Source: UBA935 sp031555615 (GTDB lineage: Bacteria; Bacillota; Clostridia; Lachnospirales; Lachnospiraceae). From it: 64,000 nt of DNA. A program made the translations under genes and the position numbers. The notes under the pieces are model-generated. The model was not told where the DNA came from. It did no database searches and saw only the letters and a list, made by a program, of their open reading frames with translations. Shown here one piece after another: positions 1 to 6,458 of this stretch. Numbering within the stretch: the first letter of the stretch is position 1; every line of letters starts with the position of its first letter. Where the stretch lies: assembly GCA_031555615.1 (NCBI GenBank), contig JAVBUF010000011.1:1-64000 (forward strand). Reading direction: 5' to 3'.

Positions 1-2
1 TG

Positions 3-1286
3 CAACAAATGTTACAAGAAAAGGGATATAAAATTGTAGAATTTGATGAAGTGGCCGATATTTATATTGTAAATACCTGTACCGTTACAAACATTGCCGA
101 TCGTAAAAGTCGTCAGATGCTTCACCGTGCCAAAAAGAGAAATCCGGCTGCGGTAGTGGTGGCGGTAGGGTGTTATGTTCAGGCGGGAGAGGAAGAAGCA
201 CTCCGTGACATGGCCATTGATCTGGCTGTAGGAAACAACAAAAAGAAAGATTTATTGCCGATTCTGGAAGAATTTTTGTTTAATCGGGAAAAACAGGGGG
301 AAAATCAGGATAAGACCTTATTAGGGAAATCACTTATTGATATCAGTGAAGTGAATGAGTATGAAAGTATGACCCTGACCCGGACCGCAGAGCATACCAG
401 AGCTTTTATCAAGATCCAGGATGGCTGTAATCAGTTTTGTTCCTATTGTATTATCCCCTATGCCAGAGGCCGGGTCAGAAGCCGTAATATGCCAGAAATC
501 CTGAACGAGATAACGGGGCTGGTAGAAAAAGGGTATCAGGAAGTGGTATTGACTGGAATCCATATCAGTTCTTATGGTGTGGACTGGCAGGAAAAAGGGA
601 TGTTTTTAACGCTGATTGAGCAGATTCATAAAATCCCCGGCTTACTGCGGATTCGTCTGGGATCGCTGGAGCCCCGGATCATTACCCGGGAATTTGCTGA
701 AAAGGTTGCCGCCCTTCCCAAGGTGTGTCCGCACTTTCATCTGTCCCTGCAGAGCGGCTGTGATGAAACCTTGAAAAGAATGAACCGGCACTATACGGCC
801 GGAGAGTATTATGAGAAGGTAGAACTGCTCCGGCAGGTTTATGGCAGCCGGGAACCGGCATTTACCACCGATGTGATCGTAGGATTTCCGGGGGAAACGC
901 CAGAAGAGTTTGAGGAAACCAGCAAATTTTTGGAAAAGGTCGCTTTTTTTGAGATGCATGTATTCAAATATTCCAAGCGGCAGGGGACCAGGGCGGCTGA
1001 AATGAAGGAGCAGGTACCGGAACAAGTCAAAGGGCTAAGAAGCGAGCAGCTGCTGCAGCTTAATAAAAGTATGTCACGGGAATACTTGGAGAAGTTTTTA
1101 AACCGAAAGACGGAAGCAATTATGGAGGAATCCAAAGAAATAGCCGGAACCGTTTACTGGGTTGGGCATACCGGGGAATATATTAAAGTGGCGGTAAAAT
1201 CAGATAATTTGCAGGCAGGCAGACTGGTATCAGGGCAAATAGAAGGGTTTTTGACACCTGAAATATTAGAACTTAGACTTTTATAA
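3..1286 (+). CDS. mtaB: tRNA t6A37 methylthiotransferase MtaB (5' end cut by window)
   Basis: Radical-SAM methylthiotransferase that converts t6A37 to ms2t6A37 in ANN-decoding tRNAs. Counting from the first in-window ATG (position 9), the N-terminal domain cysteine lies in NTCTVTN (about residue 24) and another in VGCY (about 55). The radical-SAM cluster motif is C140, C144, C147 (CNQFCSYC). A TRAM-like domain fills the last 70 residues. The frame is open to the window edge and the usual first 18-20 residues are missing, so the true start lies upstream and position 9 is not the start. Family assignment is firm; MiaB is less likely because the NTCTVTN and CIIPYARG wording is MtaB-like. Confidence 0.93.
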   Translation, partial: QQMLQEKGYKIVEFDEVADIYIVNTCTVTNIADRKSRQMLHRAKKRNPAAVVVAVGCYVQAGEEEALRDMAIDLAVGNNKKKDLLPILEEFLFNREKQGENQDKTLLGKSLIDISEVNEYESMTLTRTAEHTRAFIKIQDGCNQFCSYCIIPYARGRVRSRNMPEILNEITGLVEKGYQEVVLTGIHISSYGVDWQEKGMFLTLIEQIHKIPGLLRIRLGSLEPRIITREFAEKVAALPKVCPHFHLSLQSGCDETLKRMNRHYTAGEYYEKVELLRQVYGSREPAFTTDVIVGFPGETPEEFEETSKFLEKVAFFEMHVFKYSKRQGTRAAEMKEQVPEQVKGLRSEQLLQLNKSMSREYLEKFLNRKTEAIMEESKEIAGTVYWVGHTGEYIKVAVKSDNLQAGRLVSGQIEGFLTPEILELRLL

Positions 1287-1315
1287 TTGAATTTTATCTT
1301 CAAATGGGGTAGAAT
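1287..1315 (+). promoter_or_regulatory. Sigma-A promoter for ireB-ruvX operon
   Basis: TTGAAT (1287-1292), 17 bp spacer, TAGAAT (1310-1315). It begins right after the mtaB stop and lies 43 bp upstream of ireB, which has its own ribosome site (AGAGGT). No hairpin is seen between mtaB and this promoter. Confidence 0.6.
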
Positions 1316-1357
1316 AAATGATATATGGTATGACAGCAGGAAGAGGTTAGAGGTAAT

Positions 1358-1645
1358 ATGCAGGATAAAATAGGAGAAAATTTTCAGGATTTAGGAAACA
1401 CACAATTTTTTAAGGTAGATACGGACAATGAATTTACTGTGAAAAAGACATTGGCTGTTGTTTACGAAGCATTGACTGAAAAAGGCTATAATCCGGTCAA
1501 TCAAATTGTGGGATATGTGATGTCCGGGGATCCTACCTATATTACCAGTCATAAAAGTGCCAGAAGTCTGATTATGAAAGTCGAGCGGGATGAACTGGTA
1601 GAAGAGTTGCTGGTAGAATACATTAAAAATAACGATTGGAAATAG
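1358..1645 (+). CDS. ireB: IreB family regulatory phosphoprotein
   Basis: Small UPF0297/IreB protein of 95 residues, the usual family length. In Enterococcus IreB is a substrate of the Ser/Thr kinase IreK and affects cephalosporin tolerance; that role is known from the family and not shown here. The core LGNTQFFKV near residues 12-20, followed by YEALTEKGYNPVNQIVGY and SGDPTYITSH, is diagnostic. It is followed after one base by ruvX, the same order as yrzL-yrrK in Bacillus, which supports the call. Translation is probably coupled with ruvX. Confidence 0.92.
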   Translation: MQDKIGENFQDLGNTQFFKVDTDNEFTVKKTLAVVYEALTEKGYNPVNQIVGYVMSGDPTYITSHKSARSLIMKVERDELVEELLVEYIKNNDWK

Positions 1646-1646
1646 C

Positions 1647-2081
1647 ATGCGGATATTAGGTTTGGATTTTGGTTCAAAGACAGTGGGTGTGGCCATCAGC
1701 GACCCACTGCTTATTACTGCACAGGGAATCGAAATCATCAGAAGAAAAGAAGAGAATAAGCAGCGGCAGACGCTGGCCAGGCTTGAAGAATTGATTTTGG
1801 AATACGAGGTATCGGAAATTGTTCTGGGACTGCCCAAGAATATGAATAATACCCTGGGCGAACGGGCCGAAAAAACCCTGGAATTTAAAGAAAAGCTGGA
1901 GCGGAGAACAGGACTGTCCGTAACCATGTGGGACGAGCGGCTGACCACAACAGCGGCTGATAAAGCCATGATAGAAGCGGGGATTCGCCGCGAAAACCGC
2001 AAGGATTATGTAGACATGATTGCCGCTGTATTGATTTTACAGGGGTATTTGGATAATCGTAAAATGATGCAGACGGATTAG
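1647..2081 (+). CDS. ruvX: RuvX/YqgF family nuclease
   Basis: RNase H-fold protein of the YqgF/RuvX family (144 residues), linked in the literature to 16S rRNA 5' end maturation and to Holliday-junction resolution. Visible motifs: LGLDFGSKTVGVA at the N terminus (first acidic residue D7), VLGLPKNMN in the middle, DERLTT (about 93-98) and the C-terminal DMIAAVLILQGYL with the last acidic residue. The ATG is one base after the ireB stop. Confidence 0.92.
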   Translation: MRILGLDFGSKTVGVAISDPLLITAQGIEIIRRKEENKQRQTLARLEELILEYEVSEIVLGLPKNMNNTLGERAEKTLEFKEKLERRTGLSVTMWDERLTTTAADKAMIEAGIRRENRKDYVDMIAAVLILQGYLDNRKMMQTD

Positions 2082-2102
2082 TGTAAGAAGGGCATATTTA
2101 AA

Positions 2103-2375
2103 ATGGAGAAAATTTTATTTACAGCGGACGGAGAAGAAATTGCTTTTTATGTACTGGAGCAAACACAGATTTGCGGCCAAAATTATATCCTGGTAACCGA
2201 TTCGGAAGAGGACGAAGATGGGGAAGCATTGATTTTGAAAGAAGTGCGGACTGAGGATGCATCCGACAGTATTTATGAAATTGTGGAAGAGGAAACCGAA
2301 CTGAGTGCAGTGGCGGCGGTTTTCAGTAATTTGCTGGAAGACACCACACTTTCGGGGGAAGGGTATGACTTGTAA
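2103..2375 (+). CDS. DUF1292 (YrzB-like) acidic protein
   Basis: A 90-residue, strongly acidic protein of the DUF1292 family, found directly downstream of ireB-ruvX in many Firmicutes. The start EKILFTADGEEIAFYVLEQTQ and the central FLVTD-like segment (YILVTDSEEDEDGEALILK) fit the family. It has no known biochemical activity. Its last 11 bases overlap the fur start, so the two are likely co-translated. Some homologues are fused to or near transcription factors, but nothing here shows DNA binding. Confidence 0.85.
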   Translation: MEKILFTADGEEIAFYVLEQTQICGQNYILVTDSEEDEDGEALILKEVRTEDASDSIYEIVEEETELSAVAAVFSNLLEDTTLSGEGYDL

Positions 2376-2820
2376 CAGAGAGGAATTTAAGGAACTTTTA
2401 AAAGATAAAGGTTTAAAAATCACCAACCAGAGATTACTGGTTTTAGAAGCGTTGGCATCTTGCCCGGACAGGCATATGACGGCGGAAGAAATTTATGAGA
2501 TTGTAAAAGCAGGGTGCCCGGAAATCGGGTTGGCCACTGTTTATAGAACAATACAGTTGCTTTTGGAGTTACATTTGATTGATCGTATTAATTTGGATGA
2601 TGGTTATGTCCGCTATGAAATCGGCGATGTGGGCGAAGATTCGGCAAAACATCATCATCATCATCTGATATGTTTAGGATGTGGAGAAGTAATCTCCTTT
2701 CAGGATGATTTGTTGGAAGAGTTAGAAGAAAAGATTAAAGAAACAACAAATTTTAAAATTATGGATCATGAAGTGAAACTCTACGGGTACTGTGAAAAAT
2801 GTGGAGGTAAAACTGATTGA
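2365..2820 (+). CDS. Fur family metalloregulator
   Basis: Ferric-uptake-regulator family repressor (151 residues from the ATG at 2365; the open frame extends further upstream but inside DUF1292). The N-terminal winged helix carries TNQRLLVLEAL and GLATVYRTIQLL. A run of five histidines (AKHHHHHLIC) gives the regulatory-metal ligands, and two CxxC pairs (CLGC, CEKC) form the structural zinc site. The Fur, PerR and Zur subtypes cannot be told apart safely by eye. It overlaps DUF1292 and is overlapped by the rnj start. Confidence 0.9.
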   Translation: MTCNREEFKELLKDKGLKITNQRLLVLEALASCPDRHMTAEEIYEIVKAGCPEIGLATVYRTIQLLLELHLIDRINLDDGYVRYEIGDVGEDSAKHHHHHLICLGCGEVISFQDDLLEELEEKIKETTNFKIMDHEVKLYGYCEKCGGKTD

Positions 2821-4490
2821 AAAAAACAGAACAAAGAGAGAGTTCGGGACTTAAGATTATTCCCTTGGGAGGTCTCGAACTGATTGGAATGAACATTACT
2901 GCCTTTGAGTATGAAGACAGTATTATTGTGGTGGATTGCGGATTGTCTTTTCCGGAAGAGGATATGTTAGGAATTGATTTGGTGATTCCCGATATTACTT
3001 ACCTGAAGGATAATGCGGATAAAATCAAAGGCTTTATGATTACCCACGGTCATGAAGACCATATCGGCGCATTGCCGTATGTATTAAAGGAAATTAATGT
3101 ACCCATTTATGCCACCAAGCTGACCATGGGAATTATTGAACACCGGCTGAAAGAACACGGATTGCTGGGCAACACCAAACGTAAGGTGGTAAAATTTGGT
3201 CAATCCATTAACTTTAACCATTTCCGGGTTGAGTTTATTAAAACCAATCACAGTATTGTTGATGCCGCAGCATTGGCCATTTATACACCTGCCGGAATCG
3301 TAGTTCATACCGGGGATTTTAAAGTAGACTATACACCTGTTTTCGGTGATGCCATTGACCTGCAGAAATTTGCGGAGCTGGGGAAAAAGGGTGTTCTGGC
3401 CCTGATGTGCGACTCCACCAACGCCGAGCGGCCGGGATTTACCCAGTCGGAAAAAACTGTCGGAAAAACTTTTGATACCCTTTTTGAAGAGCACAAAAAT
3501 ACCAGAATTATTGTTGCCACCTTTGCTTCCAATGTGGACAGGGTTCAGCAGATTATCAATTCGGCTGAAAAATTCGGGCGGAAGGTAGTGGTGGAAGGCC
3601 GGAGTATGGTGAATGTCATTGAGACGGCCACCAATCTGGGTTATCTTCAGATTACCGAGAATACCTTAATTGAGATTGAACAGTTGAAGAATTATCCGGA
3701 TGAAAAAACGGTTATCATTACCACTGGCAGCCAGGGTGAAAGTATGGCGGCATTAAGCCGGATGGCCAGTGATGTCCATCGGAAAATATCCATTGGACCC
3801 AAAGATACCATCATTTTTTCTTCTCATCCCATTCCGGGTAATGAGAAGGCGGTTACCAATGTAATCAATGATTTGCTGCTAAAAGGAGCAGATGTTATTT
3901 TTCAGGATGTTCATGTTTCGGGACATGCCTGTCAGGAGGAGATCAAGCTGATCTACTCTCTGGTGCAGCCTAAATATGCTATTCCCATTCATGGTGAATA
4001 TAAGCATCTGAAGGCCCAGGCTAAAATTGTAAATCAATTGGGAATCGAGAAAGAAAATATTTTCATTCTTCATTCGGGAGATGTTTTGGAGCTCACCAAG
4101 GAGAAGGCAGAAGTTATCGGAAGGGTTCCGGTGGGAACCGTATTTGTGGATGGACTGGGTGTCGGCGATGTGGGCAACGTGGTGCTCAGAGACCGGCGGA
4201 TTCTGGCTGAGGATGGAATACTGATTGTGGTTTTAGCCATGGATTCCCAAGACAACCATGTGGTTGCCGGACCGGATATTGTTTCCCGTGGATTTGTTTA
4301 TGTGCGGGAAGCGGATCAATTAATGGAAGAAGCACGGTGGGCAGTAAATGATGCCCTTAAATCCTGTGAAAATAAAAAAATTAATGATTGGGGTAAGATT
4401 AAAAATGTCATTCGCGACTCTTTGAGTGATTTTGTATGGAAAAAAACCAAGCGCCGCCCCATGATATTGCCCATCATAATGGAATTATGA
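2817..4490 (+). CDS. rnj: Ribonuclease J
   Basis: Metallo-beta-lactamase/beta-CASP ribonuclease with 5'-exonuclease and endonuclease activity in mRNA turnover and rRNA maturation. It is 557 residues long, the normal size. The metal motif HGHEDH is at 77-82, followed by TNHSIVDA, HTGDFKVDYTP, CDSTNA and, in the beta-CASP part, SGHACQEE and IHGEYKHL. The start is TTG at 2817, overlapping the fur stop by four bases and set 8-9 bases after GGAGG. An ATG start is not available nearby. Confidence 0.95.
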   Translation: MKKTEQRESSGLKIIPLGGLELIGMNITAFEYEDSIIVVDCGLSFPEEDMLGIDLVIPDITYLKDNADKIKGFMITHGHEDHIGALPYVLKEINVPIYATKLTMGIIEHRLKEHGLLGNTKRKVVKFGQSINFNHFRVEFIKTNHSIVDAAALAIYTPAGIVVHTGDFKVDYTPVFGDAIDLQKFAELGKKGVLALMCDSTNAERPGFTQSEKTVGKTFDTLFEEHKNTRIIVATFASNVDRVQQIINSAEKFGRKVVVEGRSMVNVIETATNLGYLQITENTLIEIEQLKNYPDEKTVIITTGSQGESMAALSRMASDVHRKISIGPKDTIIFSSHPIPGNEKAVTNVINDLLLKGADVIFQDVHVSGHACQEEIKLIYSLVQPKYAIPIHGEYKHLKAQAKIVNQLGIEKENIFILHSGDVLELTKEKAEVIGRVPVGTVFVDGLGVGDVGNVVLRDRRILAEDGILIVVLAMDSQDNHVVAGPDIVSRGFVYVREADQLMEEARWAVNDALKSCENKKINDWGKIKNVIRDSLSDFVWKKTKRRPMILPIIMEL

Positions 4491-4510
4491 TGGTATTATA
4501 ATGGAATTAT
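4476..4510 (+). repeat. Tandem pair of a 13-bp dyad (ATAATGGAATTAT)
   Basis: The identical 13-mer occurs at 4476-4488, across the end of rnj, and at 4498-4510. Each copy is itself an inverted repeat (ATAAT/ATTAT around GGA). The second copy includes a TATAAT-like element ahead of ylbF. Confidence 0.6.
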
Positions 4511-4534
4511 ATTTTACAAAAGACGGAGGTCTAT

Positions 4535-4867
4535 ATGCTGGACAAAACCATTACCGATGCGGTTAAAGAGTTGACCCAGGCAGTGAAAACATCTCAAATA
4601 TACAGGGAATATGAGATGCAGCTTATCAAAGTTAAGAAGCATCCTGAACTATACGAGAGTGTGAATGAATTTCGGGTCAAAAATTTTGAACTGCAAACCC
4701 AGGAATCGTCTGACGGCCTATATGAAAAAGCGGAAAAACTGGAACAGGAATACGAAAACATAATCGAGAATCCAATGGTAAGTGATTTTTTGCGGGCTGA
4801 ATTGGCTTTCTGCAGAATGATGCAGGAAGTAAATATATACATTGCACAGGAACTGGATTTTGAGTGA
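4535..4867 (+). CDS. YlbF family regulator
   Basis: A 110-residue all-helical protein of the YlbF/YmcA (Com_YlbF) family. In Bacillus, YlbF with YmcA and YaaT forms a complex that directs RNase Y and affects competence, sporulation and biofilm. Helices with the pattern ELTQAVKTSQIYREYEM and the tail FCRMMQEVNIYIAQEL fit the family. Its place just after rnj suggests a link with RNA processing, which is inference. A good ribosome site (GGAGG) precedes the ATG. Confidence 0.8.
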   Translation: MLDKTITDAVKELTQAVKTSQIYREYEMQLIKVKKHPELYESVNEFRVKNFELQTQESSDGLYEKAEKLEQEYENIIENPMVSDFLRAELAFCRMMQEVNIYIAQELDFE

Positions 4868-4891
4868 GCAACAAAGGAGTAAGGAAAAGTA

Positions 4892-5272
4892 ATGAAGGTT
4901 AAGTATTTGGTTGGTGCGGTATTTGAAACCGTCGTGAAAGTGGTGGTGCTGGTGGTCATTATTATGTATGTGTACCGCACAGCCGCCACGGCCTACGATT
5001 TTGGCTATCGGGTATTTGCGGAAGAACCGGTGTCGCGGTCAGGCGGAAGAATTATTTCGGTGGCCGTTGCAGGGGATTTTTCCATCAGGGGTGTAGCTGA
5101 AATGTTACAGGACAAAGGACTGATCATGGATGCGGATTTGTTTGTGATACAGGAGTTATTGTCGGAATACCATGGAAAGCTCCGGCCCGGGATTTATGAT
5201 TTGAGCACCGCGATGACGGCAGATGAAATGATGGAGATTATGTCAACCACAACAAATGAGGAAACGGAATAA
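4892..5272 (+). CDS. Short MltG-like membrane protein lacking the catalytic domain
   Basis: A 126-residue protein with one N-terminal membrane segment (about 8-30) and an extracytoplasmic part resembling the small LysM-like subdomain at the start of MltG (SVAVAGDFSIRGVAEMLQDKGLI, then KLRPGIYDLSTAMTADEMMEIM). The YceG/MltG lytic transglycosylase domain, which would add over 200 residues with its catalytic glutamate, is absent. The ORF ends cleanly and trmR begins on its stop codon, as mltG (yrrL) precedes yrrM in Bacillus. It may be a reduced, non-enzymatic version; there is no sign of a recent frameshift. Confidence 0.7.
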   Translation: MKVKYLVGAVFETVVKVVVLVVIIMYVYRTAATAYDFGYRVFAEEPVSRSGGRIISVAVAGDFSIRGVAEMLQDKGLIMDADLFVIQELLSEYHGKLRPGIYDLSTAMTADEMMEIMSTTTNEETE

Positions 5273-5916
5273 TGATGGCGGATGACAGAATGACAGCCTT
5301 TATCGGTTCATTGGATTCGGGAAATCCCGCCTACTTAAACGAACTGGAACGTTATGCCAAAGAAACCGATGTGCCGATTATCCGAACGCAGATGCAGAGT
5401 CTTTTAAAATTGCTTTTGGCAATGAAAAAGCCCATGCGAATTCTGGAGGTTGGAACGGCCATTGGTTTTTCTGCATTATTGATGAGCGAGTATGGGCCGG
5501 AAGGGTGCGAAGTAGTTACCATCGAAAAATATGAAAAGCGGATTCCCCTGGCCAGAGAGAATTTTGCCAGGTATGGGGCAGGGCGGAAGATTACACTGCT
5601 GGAGGGGGATGCTGCGGAGATTCTGCAGTCTCTGGAAGAGCCCTATGATTTTATTTTCATGGATGCGGCAAAGGGCCAGTATCTTCATTTTCTGCCCCAG
5701 GTTTTACGCTTGCTGACAGAAGGCGGGGTGTTGGTTTCCGATAATGTATTGCAGGATGGAGATGTGCTGGAATCCCGTTATGCAGTGACCAGGCGCAATC
5801 GGACCATTCATGCCAGGATGCGGGACTATCTGTATGAACTGAAGCACCGGGATGATTTGTGTACTGATATTCTGCCCATTGGGGATGGAGTGACGATTAG
5901 CGTTAGATTAGGATAG
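5272..5916 (+). CDS. trmR: SAM-dependent O-methyltransferase (TrmR-like)
   Basis: Class I methyltransferase of the catechol-OMT-like family (214 residues). The SAM-binding motif LEVGTAIGFSALLM is near residue 60, with VVTIEKY, the metal-site-like FIFMDAAKGQY and LVSDNVL. In Bacillus the gene in this position (yrrM, trmR) methylates 5-hydroxyuridine at tRNA wobble position 34 to 5-methoxyuridine. The MltG-like gene before it and the U32 gene after it support that reading. The start is ATG 5272, overlapping the upstream TAA, or the ATG at 5275. Confidence 0.82.
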   Translation: MMADDRMTAFIGSLDSGNPAYLNELERYAKETDVPIIRTQMQSLLKLLLAMKKPMRILEVGTAIGFSALLMSEYGPEGCEVVTIEKYEKRIPLARENFARYGAGRKITLLEGDAAEILQSLEEPYDFIFMDAAKGQYLHFLPQVLRLLTEGGVLVSDNVLQDGDVLESRYAVTRRNRTIHARMRDYLYELKHRDDLCTDILPIGDGVTISVRLG

Positions 5917-5962
5917 AGGTAATAAATATGTTGGTGTCAGACTGAAAAATACTAGAAAAAGC

Positions 5963-5991
5963 TTTTCATATTAAATAGCTTATGATAAAAT
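5963..5991 (+). promoter_or_regulatory. Predicted promoter of the small-toxin mRNA
   Basis: TTTTCA (5963-5968), 17 bp, TAAAAT (5986-5991). It would start an RNA near 5998-6001, directly at the GGTACTACC hairpin. It is weaker than the opposing antitoxin promoter, as is common for type I loci. Confidence 0.45.
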
Positions 5992-6000
5992 TATATTCCA

Positions 6001-6070
6001 GGTACTACCATAAACGGTAGGCGGTTGGTCCTCTTTCTGGGGGCTTGCCCTCCAGACGAAAGAAAGGAGG
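6001..6070 (+). promoter_or_regulatory. Structured leader that hides the toxin ribosome site
   Basis: The predicted toxin mRNA starts with a small hairpin CTACC-ATAAAC-GGTAG (6006-6020). A second, long stem follows: CCTCTTTCT (6030-6038) can pair with AGAAAGGAGG (6061-6070), the Shine-Dalgarno sequence. Inside it, CTGG(G)GG and CC(C)TCCAG (6037-6054) extend the stem. Folding would block translation of the peptide that starts at 6077. Pairing is read by eye; no energy was computed. Confidence 0.6.
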
Positions 6071-6076
6071 GATGCC

Positions 6077-6163
6077 ATGATAACATATGATGAATTGTTT
6101 CAATTTGGATTATTAATCGTAGCTATTGTGGGTCTTGTTTACAAGATTGCACATAAAAAATAA
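6077..6163 (+). CDS. 28-residue hydrophobic peptide, holin-like type I toxin
   Basis: A 28-codon ORF behind a very strong ribosome site (AAAGGAGG, 6 bases before the ATG). The peptide has a polar start (MITYDELFQ), one membrane helix (about residues 10-22, FGLLIVAIVGLVY) and a basic end (KIAHKK). This is the pattern of the small holin-like toxins (Hol_Tox type, MTTYEAL-like start) of Firmicutes type I systems; the match is from memory of the family. A convergent RNA, a shared terminator and a sequestering leader surround it. It probably acts at the membrane if overexpressed. No toxicity can be shown from sequence alone. Confidence 0.75.
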   Translation: MITYDELFQFGLLIVAIVGLVYKIAHKK

Positions 6164-6242
6164 CCGCCACATGCCCAATGTGAAATTGCGGTTATTTTTT
6201 AATCTTTAAATGGGGCCACCGTCTATCGGTAGTGCTTTTTAT
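6155..6242 (-). ncRNA. Predicted antitoxin RNA of the type I locus
   Basis: An RNA of about 88 nt is predicted on the minus strand, from the consensus promoter at 6277-6249 to the T-tract (plus-strand A-run) at 6155-6160. It overlaps the end of the toxin ORF and the toxin terminator, giving about 45 nt of perfect complementarity with the toxin mRNA 3' end. It contains no credible ORF. Its 5' end repeats the toxin mRNA 5' hairpin with few changes (CTACCGATAGACGGTGG). Ends are estimates. Confidence 0.65.
6162..6200. terminator. Bidirectional terminator shared by toxin mRNA and antitoxin RNA
   Basis: AACCGC (6162-6167) pairs with GCGGTT (6188-6193), with an inner stem CACAT (6168-6172) and ATGTG (6178-6182). 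ATTTTTT follows on the plus strand (6193-6200), and a T-run also follows on the minus strand (plus A-run 6155-6160), so it can act in both directions. It begins within the toxin stop codon. Confidence 0.85.
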
Positions 6243-6248
6243 GCTTTA

Positions 6249-6277
6249 ATTATAGTATTTTGAAACAGGAATGTCAA
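6249..6277 (-). promoter_or_regulatory. Consensus sigma-A promoter for the antitoxin RNA
   Basis: Read on the minus strand: TTGACA (6277-6272), exactly 17 bp, TATAAT (6254-6249). It is a perfect match to both hexamers and points at the toxin gene. Transcription should start near 6242. Confidence 0.8.
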
Positions 6278-6458
6278 CCGAAAATTATTATACCGATCTT
6301 ATATGTAACGCCAAAATATCCAGAAAAATATAGCCGTATCAGCCGTTCTATGTTAATATTTAAGCATCCCCGCGGAAGTAATAATTATAAGTTTCCCGAA
6401 GTGTTTGCCAAAGGTAACGGGACGGAACGCGGTGTGGCGATGGGAACGGAGAATTGAT
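6278..6458. other. Region between antitoxin promoter and U32 gene, no clear content
   Basis: The region is AT-rich at first and then more G+C-rich near the U32 gene. An open frame at 6260-6457 has no ribosome site or recognisable protein and covers the antitoxin promoter, so it is not called. No clear promoter for the U32 gene was found. GGAG about 8 bases before 6459 is a plausible ribosome site. Confidence 0.5.

Noticed and set aside
1391..2002. 203-codon minus-strand open frame opposite ireB and ruvX
   Set aside because: It is a shadow of two well-supported genes, with no ribosome site or recognisable protein.
6260..6457. Open frame of 65 codons on the plus strand before the U32 gene
   Set aside because: It has no ribosome site or recognisable protein features and covers the consensus antitoxin promoter.
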